In this document: positions 1-7,581 of the stretch, one piece after another | Layout: each line of letters begins with the position of its first letter | How positions within the stretch are numbered: position 1 is the first letter of the stretch | From: Micromonospora sp. RP3T | GTDB taxonomy: Bacteria; Actinomycetota; Actinomycetes; Mycobacteriales; Micromonosporaceae | Direction of reading: 5' to 3' | DNA length: 57,994 nucleotides | Assembly: GCF_003027925.1 (NCBI RefSeq) | Contig: NZ_PYPS01000045.1 | Location: 1-57,994 of the forward strand | Notes under the pieces: generated by a model | What the model saw: only the letters and a program-made list of their open reading frames with translations | Databases searched by the model: none | Told to the model about the DNA's origin: nothing | Made by a program: the position numbers and the translations under genes

Positions 1-402
1 ACGCGGCTACCAGCGTCCGACTAACCCACGACCTCACACGGACCAAGGAGCGACGACGTCAGCGAGCGACCGACACGATTTTCAGCCCGGAACGGGCCAC
101 CTCGCCAGAGGCGACAAGGACTAACCCTGCCTCCTCCTCACCTCTCATCCCTTTACCATCTCCCCCCTTCCCCACCCTGCGGCCTGAGCGACCCTGCGGA
201 ACCGTTCGGCAACTTCGTCCGCCGCGGCTGGCCTGCCGGATCTCGTGCTGCTCGGGATCGCCGGCATCGGGTGGAAGGTGTCCGCCTGGCCCCTGGTCGT
301 CCTTCGGGACTCGCCACCGGGTCACCTCACTGACCCAGGTGTGACGCGCGGGGCGGGGCGTGGGGTTCGGGCCGGTTGATTTTCCGCCCCGGCGCCGTAG
401 GC

Positions 403-447
403 GGCCGGGGCGGCGGCTCCGCAGGAGCCGTTTGCCGCGCCCCGGCC
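403..447. repeat. Long GC-rich hairpin
   Basis: Outer arms GGCCGGGGC (403-411) and GCCCCGGCC (439-447) pair perfectly. Inside them GGCTCC and GGAGCC pair across a three-base loop, giving one extended structure. The role is unknown; a terminator or an element origin structure are both possible. Confidence 0.5.
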
Positions 448-731
448 CGCGCCGCGCGGAGCGCGCTTGATCTAGTACAGGCCAATTCGGCAACAGATCA
501 CGGACAGCGCGCCGAGCCGACCGAGCCGGAACGGCACAAGACCACAACGGCTGTCGTCATCCGGAAGCGACGCCGGGAACGAACGGGCTCGCCATGCGTG
601 TGATGGCTCGTTGCTCTCACCGGCTCGCCCCTGGTCACTCGAAAGCTCCTCACACCGCTGACACCTTGGATCGCCTCACCATCGGCCCATGCGGACCCGA
701 ACTACCGCATCCCCTCCCTCAGAACGCCGAA

Positions 732-757
732 AGGGCGGCTCCCTCAGAAGCCGCCCT
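732..757 (-). terminator. Terminator-like hairpin after the 2H-phosphoesterase gene
   Basis: AGGGCGGCT (732-740) and AGCCGCCCT (749-757) form a perfect 9-bp stem with an 8-base loop, 18 bases beyond the stop codon of the minus-strand gene at 776. There is no U-tract, as is usual for high-GC actinobacterial terminators. Confidence 0.6.
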
Positions 758-775
758 CCGCCCTGCTGCCTGCAA

Positions 776-1423
776 CTACGCCAGTGGCAATGCCTCGACG
801 GTCCGCCACTCGTACATCTGCTGATCGCGGTGCATCTCGATGAGGTCGACATGGGTGATGGTCACAGGGGCCTGCTCGACCTTCGCCCGGCTGACCGTCT
901 CGATGTAGGGCGCTGATGGTCCGTCCGCGGTGAGGTAGGCGACGCTGACGTGAGGCCGGAACTTCTCGGCGTTCTCGGGCACCTGCTCTTCCCCGAACAC
1001 GCGGCCAATCGCAGTCCGCGTCAGCCGCCGCAACTCCTGTACTGGCTGCGGAGGTTCGGCGGGCATGACGATTGCTTCGTCCACGACGACCACCGAACCG
1101 AACTTCACCTCAAACGCCGGAACAGCGGCTAGCAGGTTGCGGGTCTCCTCCGCGAGCTGGTTGAGGTCAGCCGGCTGGATCTCGTCGGCGAAACCGACGC
1201 CCTGCATGGTGAGGTGCAGCCACTGGTCCGGGATCAGGGTCAGGCTGGGCATCTCGGCGAGAGCGGTCCGGTAGGTGGCGGCCAGGTCGTACAGAGCTGG
1301 TTGGTTGTCGAAAGTGATGTGGAAGGCGAAGAAGCGCCGCCCGACGTGCCAGCCAGGGCGCCACCACCAGTGGTTGCGTACCTGATCGGCGTTCTGGCCG
1401 GGCGGAAGGTCTGCGAGGGACAC
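776..1423 (-). CDS. 2'-5' RNA ligase family / 2H phosphoesterase
   Basis: The 215-residue protein has the two H-x-T/S motifs of the 2H phosphoesterase superfamily: HLT in WLHLTMQG (about residue 69) and HVS in FRPHVSVAYL (about residue 158). Members cleave or ligate 2'-5' or cyclic phosphodiester bonds. The GTG start follows a GAGGAGG ribosome site. It begins 9 bases after the stop of the GntR regulator on the same strand, so the two are probably one transcript. It lies outside the transfer and replication block and reads as cargo. The substrate is unknown; RNA repair, cyclic nucleotide hydrolysis and anti-defence roles are all possible. Confidence 0.8.
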   Translation of the reverse strand: MSLADLPPGQNADQVRNHWWWRPGWHVGRRFFAFHITFDNQPALYDLAATYRTALAEMPSLTLIPDQWLHLTMQGVGFADEIQPADLNQLAEETRNLLAAVPAFEVKFGSVVVVDEAIVMPAEPPQPVQELRRLTRTAIGRVFGEEQVPENAEKFRPHVSVAYLTADGPSAPYIETVSRAKVEQAPVTITHVDLIEMHRDQQMYEWRTVEALPLA

Positions 1424-1432
1424 CTAGCCTCC

Positions 1433-2218
1433 TCAGATCTCGGATGGGGCGTCAGGTTCGGCCGGTTCGGGTTCCACCTCGTACTCATCGATCACGACGA
1501 TGCGATCCGCCGGCCACACCGACTCGGAGACTTCCAGCACGGAGCCGTCCTCCGCTCGGGCGACGTGGATCACCTGCATCACCGGCGCTCCCGTTGGCAG
1601 CTCCAACGCTGCTGCTTCTTCGGCTGTGGGCAGCCGGGAGAACCAGTGGTCGCGGGCAGTGGTGTAGCGCTTGCCGCTCAGCTCTTCGAGGCAGAGGAAC
1701 AGGGCCTTCGGCACCACCTTGGGCTCTTCGAGGTAGGTTCCGCCGGCAACCTCAGTGAGGATGTAGCTCGCCCCGATCTCCTCGGGCCGACCGGTCTCTC
1801 GGTCATAGAGGTGCCGACGGCGGACCACTACCTCTGTGCCCACCGGCAGATCCATCGCTGCGGCGATCTCGCCTCCGACCGGCGCCCGGCCTGCAAACAC
1901 GATCTCGTGACGCAGATGAGCGGTGAGCAGCTTCTGATCGCTCCGAGCCCGGCCATACCGGTGCCGTGAGCGGCGTTGAAGGCGCCGGCTTTCACGCACG
2001 AACGTGCCGACACCATGTCGGGACTCGATCAGTCCTTCTGCCCTGAGAACGCCGATGGCGTTACGTAGAGTGATCGGACTGACTCGGAATCGCTCGGCCA
2101 ATGCCGTCTCGGCCGGCAGGCGTTCGCCTACCTTGATCTGGCCATCGCGGATACTCCGCCGCAGCTCTGCTGCGATCTGCAGGTATTTGGGCGCCCTTGC
2201 GCCCAGGTCGTCGGTCAT
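1433..2218 (-). CDS. GntR-family transcriptional regulator (UTRA domain), KorSA-like
   Basis: 261 residues. The N-terminal winged helix (about 10-75) has the GntR pattern (YLQIAAELRRSIRDGQIKVGERLP...LAERFRVS, with an N-terminal LPAETAL turn), followed by GLIESRHGVGTFV. Residues about 95-245 fit a UTRA ligand-binding domain. It is divergent from the transfer genes with two inverted-repeat sites in the shared intergenic region, so it probably represses itself and the 2425 operon, as KorSA-type GntR proteins do in pSAM2. The effector is not predictable. The ATG start at 2218 is the only good one. Confidence 0.88.
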   Translation of the reverse strand: MTDDLGARAPKYLQIAAELRRSIRDGQIKVGERLPAETALAERFRVSPITLRNAIGVLRAEGLIESRHGVGTFVRESRRLQRRSRHRYGRARSDQKLLTAHLRHEIVFAGRAPVGGEIAAAMDLPVGTEVVVRRRHLYDRETGRPEEIGASYILTEVAGGTYLEEPKVVPKALFLCLEELSGKRYTTARDHWFSRLPTAEEAAALELPTGAPVMQVIHVARAEDGSVLEVSESVWPADRIVVIDEYEVEPEPAEPDAPSEI

Positions 2219-2323
2219 CGCCGTCCTAACTCGGTCGGTCCTCTCAAGGACAACCCCTCTACTTCACTGTACGTGTGTTGAACGGCTCACGCACCGGCCC
2301 TTCTCGCGACTCGCGCCAAACGA

Positions 2324-2379
2324 AGTCCTATAGAGGACTTGTGGACGCCTTCTCGCTCCGCTACGGTCCTCTATAGGTC
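2324..2379. promoter_or_regulatory. Paired dyad operator between GntR gene and transfer operon
   Basis: CCTATAGAGGAC (2327-2338) and GTCCTCTATAGG (2366-2377) are perfect 12-bp inverted copies separated by 27 bases. Each is itself near-palindromic (GTCCT-A/C-TA...AGGAC). The location in the divergent promoter region beside a GntR gene suggests two operators for that repressor. TATA-containing sequence here could also serve as -10 elements. Confidence 0.65.
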
Positions 2380-2424
2380 TATATGAGTAGGCGGAGCGTT
2401 ACAGACGCGTGGAGGTTGAGAGCG

Positions 2425-2823
2425 ATGGCTCTTCGTGGTGGTACTCGGTTCTCTGTTCCGTTCGAGGCGGTGTTTCCGCATGGCGCGGTGTTCGTGCCGG
2501 ATTCGATCGCGGAGGCGCAGGACTTCAACGAGGTGACTCGTCAGCGGACGCCGGCGAAGGACAAGGTGACGGGGCAGCGGGTGTGGCAGTGCCGGGTGAT
2601 GGACATGGATCCGGAGTTGGGGTCGCGGTCGCGTGAGGTGGCGATCAAGATCCTGGCCGATGTGCAGCCGGTTCCGCCGGTGGGTCCGTTCGAGCGGGTG
2701 GAGTTCGAGGGCCTGAACGTGACGCCTTACGTCGGTTCGAATGGCCGGCTGGCGTTCTCCTACCGGGCTACGGCTCTGGTGGCGCCGAAGACCCTGGCTG
2801 AGTCGCGTGGGAAGGCGGCGTGA
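2425..2823 (+). CDS. Hypothetical AICE protein
   Basis: 132 residues, not recognised. ATG at 2425 follows GGAGG (2411-2415) with normal spacing; an upstream in-frame start at 2383 would fall against the operator region. The sequence has no membrane segment and ends with a lysine/alanine tail. It is the first gene of the rightward operon and its TGA overlaps the next ATG (ATGA). A similar slot in actinomycete elements holds small conserved proteins upstream of the FtsK-like translocase, so a role in transfer or replication control is possible but unproven. Confidence 0.7.
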   Translation: MALRGGTRFSVPFEAVFPHGAVFVPDSIAEAQDFNEVTRQRTPAKDKVTGQRVWQCRVMDMDPELGSRSREVAIKILADVQPVPPVGPFERVEFEGLNVTPYVGSNGRLAFSYRATALVAPKTLAESRGKAA

Positions 2824-3041
2824 TGGCGGGGCTGCACATGACGGCGAACGTGCACGTGAAGCCGGAGACGGAGCTGTCGTTCTCGCTGTACCCGATCGAT
2901 GACCGGGTGACGGTGCAGATCGGTGGGACCGGTGGTGACGTGACCCTGTTCCTGCCGCGTAGCGAGATCGAACGGTTGGCCGGTGTGCTGGCCGAAGCGC
3001 GTGAATCCCTGTCGGTGCCGGCCGTGAAGGCGGCTGCCTGA
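2823..3041 (+). CDS. Small hypothetical AICE protein
   Basis: 72 residues, soluble, function unknown. The start is chosen as ATG at 2823, overlapping the previous stop as ATGA; its own stop overlaps the next ATG in the same way. This translational coupling and strong GC3 bias support a real gene. Residues about 15-45 (ELSFSLYPIDDRVTVQIGG) look like beta-strands, followed by a helical EIERLAGVLAEAR segment. Confidence 0.65.
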   Translation: MAGLHMTANVHVKPETELSFSLYPIDDRVTVQIGGTGGDVTLFLPRSEIERLAGVLAEARESLSVPAVKAAA

Positions 3042-3256
3042 TGTTCGGCCGAAAGCGCTCCGAGTCGGAGCCGGTGCGTCGGGACCAGGTGATGAAGCTG
3101 ATCAACCTGGGGATGAAGGAGACCGACGCCGCTGACCGGGACATCGAAAGCCCGGCCTTCATCAAGGCCCGCGACGCGTTCAACAGCGCGTTGGGCAACG
3201 CGACCCCGGCGGAGAAAGACGCAGTGTTCGACGCGCTCAAGCGGCACGGCTACTGA
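3041..3256 (+). CDS. Small hypothetical AICE protein, paralogue A
   Basis: 71 residues, unknown function. It is clearly related to the product of 3387-3593: both share PVRR-D/E-QV-KLI, then AADRDI, then TP-EK. The predicted structure is all helical. It is coupled to the preceding gene by ATGA. The 108 bases that follow it recur almost exactly after the paralogue, so gene and downstream repeat were duplicated as one unit. Confidence 0.65.
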   Translation: MFGRKRSESEPVRRDQVMKLINLGMKETDAADRDIESPAFIKARDAFNSALGNATPAEKDAVFDALKRHGY

Positions 3257-3365
3257 ATGTGGCGCGGGGCGGCTCATGCCCTAGGAAAGCCGGCCGCCCC
3301 CGCTGCCCTCCACAACCCATCTCGACCTGGAGAGGCAGGTTCATCATGCCTGTTGTCCTGAACTG
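3257..3365 (+). repeat. Direct repeat copy 1 (about 108 bp)
   Basis: This copy matches 3598-3706 with only a few substitutions and one indel. Each copy contains GCGGGGCGGC...GCCGCCCC arms that can fold into a hairpin. Each ends in a ribosome site and an ATGCCTGTTGTCCTG start. In copy 1 the reading frame after that ATG (3351) stops after about a dozen codons, whereas in copy 2 it encodes 57 residues. Confidence 0.85.
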
Positions 3366-3386
3366 CACGCGCGGGAAGGCCGCGTG

Positions 3387-3593
3387 ATGGCCACCGACAA
3401 CGCTGGCCCGGTGCGCCGGGAGCAGGTGACGAAGCTGATCCGTCTGGCCCGCGCGGAAGACCGGGCCGCCGACCGCGACATCTTGAGCGCGGAGTTCGAG
3501 CAGGCACGCGCCGCAACGTATGCGGCTCTGCGGGAGTCGACGCCGGAGGAGAAGTACCAGGCTCGGCGGGCTCGCCGGTCCGCCAACAACTGA
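3387..3593 (+). CDS. Small hypothetical AICE protein, paralogue B
   Basis: 68 residues, paralogue of the 3041-3256 product (shared PVRR-QV-KLI, AADRDI and TPEEK blocks) with a divergent, arginine-rich C-terminus. ATG at 3387 overlaps the stop of the short vestigial frame that starts in direct repeat copy 1 (TGATGG). It is flanked on both sides by the 108-bp direct repeat. The function is unknown; helical, soluble, basic. Confidence 0.65.
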   Translation: MATDNAGPVRREQVTKLIRLARAEDRAADRDILSAEFEQARAATYAALRESTPEEKYQARRARRSANN

Positions 3594-3597
3594 CTGA

Positions 3598-3706
3598 ACG
3601 TGGCGCGGGGCGGCCCATGCCCTAGGAAAGCCGGCCGCCCCGCTGCCCTCCACAACCCATCTCGGCCTGGAAGGGCAGGTTCATCATGCCTGTTGTCCTG
3701 GACTGG
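3598..3706 (+). repeat. Direct repeat copy 2 (about 108 bp)
   Basis: Near-identical to 3257-3365. The hairpin arms GCGGGGCGGC and GCCGCCCCGC flank CATGCCCTAGGAAAG. The copy supplies the ribosome site and first codons of the gene at 3686. The hairpin could act as an attenuator between the upstream small genes and traB. Confidence 0.85.
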
Positions 3707-3859
3707 ACGCGTACTGCGGGTGCCGGCGAGCCGGCCCCGTGTGTCATCTGCGCTAAGCCCGCCATCTGTCGGAGCCCGGCGGGCAAGCCGGTGCACAAGG
3801 TCTGCGCAGAGGCGTGGATCGAGCAGCGCAACACCAACGACCGCCGGGCGGTGGCGTGA
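3686..3859 (+). CDS. Small cysteine-rich AICE protein
   Basis: 57 residues. It begins MPVVLDWTRT and has C-x2-C then a spaced pair of cysteines (CVIC ... C ... C), suggesting a small zinc-binding fold. Its start is inside direct repeat copy 2, preceded by a GGCAGG-like ribosome site. The TGA at 3857 overlaps the ATG of the translocase gene (TGATG form), so it is translationally coupled to traB. The function is unknown. A truncated 12-codon version of its start occurs in repeat copy 1. Confidence 0.65.
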   Translation: MPVVLDWTRTAGAGEPAPCVICAKPAICRSPAGKPVHKVCAEAWIEQRNTNDRRAVA

Positions 3860-5499
3860 TGCGGGCGCCGCTGGTCAACTTCCGCCGGTTCCAGATCAGC
3901 GCTCCCTGGCCCCTGGTCTGGACCGTCACCGCCGTGTTTCTCCTGTTCCGGCTCGTCGCCGCCGTGGTGCGCCTCGGTGTGTTCGTAGTGCGGCACTGGC
4001 GGGCCTGGCCGCTCGTCGCCCTGGTCCTGCTCGCCGTCGACACCTACCGGGCGCACGGGTGGTGGCCTCACGCCCTGGTCGCCGTCGTTCTCGCCGCTGC
4101 TGGCGGCTGCTGGTGGTGGCGGGGCCGGGACTCGTTCCATCGCCACGTCGTCCTGCGGGCCGTCTCCCTCTGGCGGCGGCTGTGGGTGTATCGGCGGCAG
4201 TGGCACGAGGTGATGTCGCTGTGTGGGCTGGTGAAGAAGTACGACGGCGGTGAGGTGCTGCCGCGGCTGTTGTCGGTGCGCTGCTCCTACGCCACTGACG
4301 AGCTGGTGCTGCGGATGCCGAAGGGCCAGAACCCGGAGGTGTACCACAAGGCCGCCCGGGACCTGGCGTACTCGTTCGGCACCCGGCACTGCCGGGTCTT
4401 CTCCACCCGCCGCCACCCGACCCCACACCGCACCGGGCGTCTCGCCGTCGTGCTGCGGCTGATCGACCGGGTGCGCCTGCGGGATCGGCCCCGGCAGGTG
4501 TGGCTGGTGTTCATCCGCCGCGACCCGCTCACCCGCATCGTCGCTCCACTGCCGGTGCCGGCCCGACCGGACTTCACCGCACTGCCGCTCGGTCTGCGGG
4601 AGGACCTCGCCGCGTACTGCTTCCGGCTCCTGGCCACGCACGTGCTGATCGGCGGCGCTACCCGAATGGGCAAGGGCTCCGTCATCTGGTCCCTACTGCG
4701 CGCCCTGGCTGCCGGGATTCGGTCGGGGTTGGTACGGGTGTGGGCGATCGACCCGAAGGGCGGCATGGAACTGGCGATCGGCCGGCCGCTGTTCTCCCGC
4801 TACGTCGACGACGACTGGCACCGCATGGCGGACCTGCTCGAAGACGCCGTGGCTCGGATGCGCGCTCGTCAGCAGATCCTGCGCGGCAAAGCCCGCGTCC
4901 ACACCCCGACCGTCGATGAGCCTCTGATCGTCGTCGTCATCGACGAAATCGCCGCCCTGCTGGCCTACCTGCCCGACTCGGAGGTGCGGCAGCGGATCGC
5001 TCAGGCGCTCGGGTTGCTGCTGTCGCAGGGTGCCGGCCTCGGCGTCCTGGTCGTCGCCGCCACCCAGGACCCGCGCAAGGAAGTCGTCTCGGTGCGCGAC
5101 CTGTTCCCGACCCGCATCGCCCTCGGCCTGACCGAACGCGGCCACGTCGACCTGCTCCTCGGAGACGGCGCCCGCGACCGGGGAGCCCTGGCGGATCAGA
5201 TCCCACTGTCGGGCAAGGGCGTGGCGTACGTGCTGCTCGATGGTCAGCCCGAACCGGCCCGTGTCCGTTTCTCCTACCTCTCCGATGACGTGATCCGCGA
5301 CATGGCCGCCACGTTCCCGGCCCCGCCGGAGACGCAGCCCGAACCCGTCATCCAGCCCGCGCCCAAACCGCGAGCTGGCAACGGCAACGGTCGGCACACC
5401 TACCGGCCGACCCCGCCGAAGCAGGCCGCGCCGCTGCTGCCGCCGTCACTGCTCAACGCCCTGGACCTCAACGCCACGAACGGGAGTGACCCCCGATGA
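3859..5499 (+). CDS. TraB-like FtsK/SpoIIIE DNA translocase
   Basis: 546 residues. Two or three hydrophobic segments lie in the first 95 residues (WPLVWTVTAVFLLFRLVAAV; AWPLVALVLLAV; ALVAVVLAAAGGCWWW). They are followed by an FtsK-type motor with Walker A GGATRMGKGS (about residue 265) and Walker B LIVVVIDEIAALL (about 355). Proteins of this type pump double-stranded plasmid DNA between mycelial compartments as hexamers and are the only conjugation motor in AICEs. The C-terminus (about 490-546) is proline-rich and may carry the sequence-recognition part. The ATG is coupled to the previous stop. Its own stop overlaps the next start (ATGA). Confidence 0.9.
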   Translation: MRAPLVNFRRFQISAPWPLVWTVTAVFLLFRLVAAVVRLGVFVVRHWRAWPLVALVLLAVDTYRAHGWWPHALVAVVLAAAGGCWWWRGRDSFHRHVVLRAVSLWRRLWVYRRQWHEVMSLCGLVKKYDGGEVLPRLLSVRCSYATDELVLRMPKGQNPEVYHKAARDLAYSFGTRHCRVFSTRRHPTPHRTGRLAVVLRLIDRVRLRDRPRQVWLVFIRRDPLTRIVAPLPVPARPDFTALPLGLREDLAAYCFRLLATHVLIGGATRMGKGSVIWSLLRALAAGIRSGLVRVWAIDPKGGMELAIGRPLFSRYVDDDWHRMADLLEDAVARMRARQQILRGKARVHTPTVDEPLIVVVIDEIAALLAYLPDSEVRQRIAQALGLLLSQGAGLGVLVVAATQDPRKEVVSVRDLFPTRIALGLTERGHVDLLLGDGARDRGALADQIPLSGKGVAYVLLDGQPEPARVRFSYLSDDVIRDMAATFPAPPETQPEPVIQPAPKPRAGNGNGRHTYRPTPPKQAAPLLPPSLLNALDLNATNGSDPR

Positions 5500-5804
5500 A
5501 CCACGAGATGACCGAGGGCGCTGCGGTGCGGATGCCCTACGCCGACGAACCCGACCAGCAGACCGCGGAGCCGCGCCGCTTCTACCGGCTGCGCGCCCCG
5601 CACATCGACAAGGCATCGGTGCCAGTGACGGTCCGGGTCACCCCGGACGCCGACCTCTACATCGCCGTGGGTGCCGGCCGGCGCCGCATGTACCTCACCC
5701 CCGCTGAGGCGTGGGCGCTGTGGCGCTGCCTGTCCGAAGCCGTCGCGTCGACCGGTGAGCCGCCGGAGTGGATTCGCGTGCACGTCAACCCCACCACCCG
5801 CTGA
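5496..5804 (+). CDS. Hypothetical AICE protein
   Basis: 102 residues, no membrane segment, not recognised. The start ATG overlaps the traB stop. The C-terminal half (YLTPAEAWALWRCLSEAVAS) resembles the small proteins that commonly follow traB in Streptomyces and Micromonospora elements, but I cannot name a family. Strong GC3 bias and coupling support it as a gene. A role in transfer is inferred only from position. Confidence 0.65.
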   Translation: MNHEMTEGAAVRMPYADEPDQQTAEPRRFYRLRAPHIDKASVPVTVRVTPDADLYIAVGAGRRRMYLTPAEAWALWRCLSEAVASTGEPPEWIRVHVNPTTR

Positions 5805-5829
5805 CCCGCCTGCCTGCTTGGAGATCCTG

Positions 5830-6018
5830 ATGGCTACCCGTCGTCTCAACCTTCGGCCGATCCGCCGGACCTGCCTCGACCTGCTCCACGTCGACCCCGA
5901 CCAGTCCTGCCCCTACTGCGCCCCCGACCCCGACGCCACCGACGTGATCGCTGCCGCGCTGCGTCAGCACGCCGAGATTGCCGCCGAAGACGCCGAAGCG
6001 TGGGGGTGGGCGGCATGA
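5830..6018 (+). CDS. Small CPYC-containing AICE protein
   Basis: 62 residues. N-terminal basic segment (ATRRLNLRPIRR), then CLDLLHVDPDQSCPYC with three cysteines that could bind zinc, then an acidic alanine-rich helix. ATG at 5830 follows a GGAGA ribosome site. The stop overlaps the next ATG (ATGA). The function is unknown. It is one of several small cysteine-pair proteins in this element. Confidence 0.6.
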   Translation: MATRRLNLRPIRRTCLDLLHVDPDQSCPYCAPDPDATDVIAAALRQHAEIAAEDAEAWGWAA

Positions 6019-6530
6019 ACCCGCAGATCTGGTCCTGGCTACTCATGGCCGTCGGTGTCACCGGCCTGTGGCTGGCCGGCAAGCGCTCCTGGACCGGCTG
6101 GGCCGTCGGCCTCGCTGGCCAAGGACTGTGGCTGGCCTACGCCATCGCGACCCGCCAGTGGGGCTTCCTGGCCTCCTGCTTCGTCTACGGCGCGGTCTAC
6201 CTGCGCAACCTGCACGCCTGGCTCCGCCCCACCCCGTCGACGCCGGCCGTCCCACCGGCCCCGGCTCACGTGGAGCACAACCCCCCGGCTGCGGCGCCGC
6301 GTCCCCGCCGCCAGCACACCGGCCCGGCCCGCTGCCTCACCCCGTACTGCCTGCTGCACGCTACGCACTGGCACGACGGCGCACCGCGCTGCCTGCCCTG
6401 CGCCAACGCCTGCATCCGCGAGGAAGGACTCACCGGCGTCGAGCCGGTCCCCGGCAGTGATGCCGACTTCGCCGCCTACTACCTGACCCGCGACATGAAC
6501 CCGGCCCTGCGCACGGACGGTGCCCGCTGA
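6015..6530 (+). CDS. Membrane protein with C-terminal cysteine cluster (spread-type)
   Basis: 171 residues. Two or three transmembrane segments lie at about residues 7-24, 31-45 and 50-66. A proline-rich linker (73-100) follows, then a cysteine/histidine cluster (CLTPYCLLHATHWH ... CLPCANAC) that looks like a zinc ribbon. Small membrane proteins downstream of traB in such elements (Spd proteins) help spread of the element inside recipient mycelium, and this is the likely role by position. ATGA overlaps link it to the genes on both sides. Confidence 0.7.
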   Translation: MNPQIWSWLLMAVGVTGLWLAGKRSWTGWAVGLAGQGLWLAYAIATRQWGFLASCFVYGAVYLRNLHAWLRPTPSTPAVPPAPAHVEHNPPAAAPRPRRQHTGPARCLTPYCLLHATHWHDGAPRCLPCANACIREEGLTGVEPVPGSDADFAAYYLTRDMNPALRTDGAR

Positions 6531-7144
6531 TGCGCCGCTACCTCACCACCGACGGCCTCGAAGCCGTCGCCCTGGTCCTCATCCTCCTCGTGGTCGCCGG
6601 AACCGCCGGGTGGGCGTCGTTCTCCCACGTCCACGACTGGACCATGCGCCACGTCCCCGACGGCACCCCCGACGCCTTCGGCTGGGCCAACGCCGTCCTG
6701 TCCGACCTCGTCCCGGTGGCGTGCCTGCTCGACATCCGCCGCCGTCGACGCCGCCGGGACCCGATCGGCTACCCGGTGTTCCTGATGCTGGCCTTCGCCG
6801 CGTTCTCCCTCGCCGCCCAGCTCGCCGTCGCGGATGCCAGCCCGTCCGGGTGGCTGTTGTCCGCGCTCCCGGCGTTGGCGTTCATGGCCCTGACCAAGCT
6901 CGTCTTCACCGGCACCCCCACCCCGGCACCCGCCCCCGCCCGGCCGACCCCGGCACCGGCACCGGCTCCCGTGCGGGAGGCCGTCGACGCCGAACCCGTC
7001 AACGTCCCGACCACCCCGGCGCCCGTCTTCGCCCCGCCCGCTCCGTCCTCGGCTGCGGCTGTCGGCCCGGTCCGGTCGGCGCTCGTGTCGTCGGTCGTCC
7101 AGGCACCGCGCAACGGCCACATCGTCTCCGAGGTGACCCGATGA
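6530..7144 (+). CDS. DUF2637-like spread membrane protein (SpdB-like)
   Basis: 204 residues. Four hydrophobic segments (about 13-31, 54-68, 85-103, 108-126) form an integral membrane domain with the look of the DUF2637/SpdB-type proteins of actinomycete elements. A proline/alanine-rich cytoplasmic tail of about 75 residues follows. The start codon overlaps the previous stop and its stop overlaps the next start. The likely role is intramycelial spread of the element, inferred from family resemblance and position between traB and rep. Confidence 0.72.
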   Translation: MRRYLTTDGLEAVALVLILLVVAGTAGWASFSHVHDWTMRHVPDGTPDAFGWANAVLSDLVPVACLLDIRRRRRRRDPIGYPVFLMLAFAAFSLAAQLAVADASPSGWLLSALPALAFMALTKLVFTGTPTPAPAPARPTPAPAPAPVREAVDAEPVNVPTTPAPVFAPPAPSSAAAVGPVRSALVSSVVQAPRNGHIVSEVTR

Positions 7145-7581
7145 CCCGCTCACTCACCCACCGCACCCCCACCCCGCCGGCCACCCTGACCCGCCGCGTC
7201 GTCGGGACGCCGGCTGAAGTCGCCGCCGCCCTCGCCGTCCTGCGCGAGTCGGGCCGGCTGATGTTCGCCGACCGCCCCCGCCACCACCCCGACGGCCGCG
7301 TCACGGTCACCGTCCGGTTCCTCGACACAGCCCGCACCGCCCCGCCGTCCGTGGTGCGTCGGCTGCGCCGGGGCCGGGTCATCGCCGCCACCGCCATCAC
7401 TACCGCGGCTGTCGGTGCCCTGGCCGGCATCGGCTACCTCGCCGTTCAGATCGCCCACACCGTCCAGCGGGCCGCACCTGCGGTCGTCGGCGTGGTCCTG
7501 GTCCTCATCGTCCTGGCTGTGTTGCTGCTGCGCCGCAAGGCCACCTGCGGCGGGCTGCACTGCTCGGGATGCCGGCACTGA
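7141..7581 (+). CDS. Hypothetical AICE membrane protein
   Basis: 146 residues. The N-terminal 75 residues are soluble. Two transmembrane helices follow at about residues 80-101 and 110-129, and the tail ends in a cysteine/histidine motif (CGGLHCSGCRH). ATG at 7141 is coupled to the preceding gene by ATGA. Probably another member of the spread-protein group; no family name can be assigned. Confidence 0.65.
   Translation: MTRSLTHRTPTPPATLTRRVVGTPAEVAAALAVLRESGRLMFADRPRHHPDGRVTVTVRFLDTARTAPPSVVRRLRRGRVIAATAITTAAVGALAGIGYLAVQIAHTVQRAAPAVVGVVLVLIVLAVLLLRRKATCGGLHCSGCRH

Larger units (their letters stand above)
1..775. other. Left-edge region without a convincing gene
   Basis: Open frames here are short, arginine/proline-rich and lack GC3 bias, so I call no gene. 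The stretch holds a long GC-rich hairpin (403-447) and a terminator-like stem-loop (732-757). It could hold accessory or origin sequence of the element, or be chromosomal. No attachment-site repeat is seen. Confidence 0.5.

Noticed and set aside
59..547. Minus-strand open frame at the left edge
   Set aside because: Arginine/glycine-rich, no family resemblance and it crosses the 403-447 hairpin.
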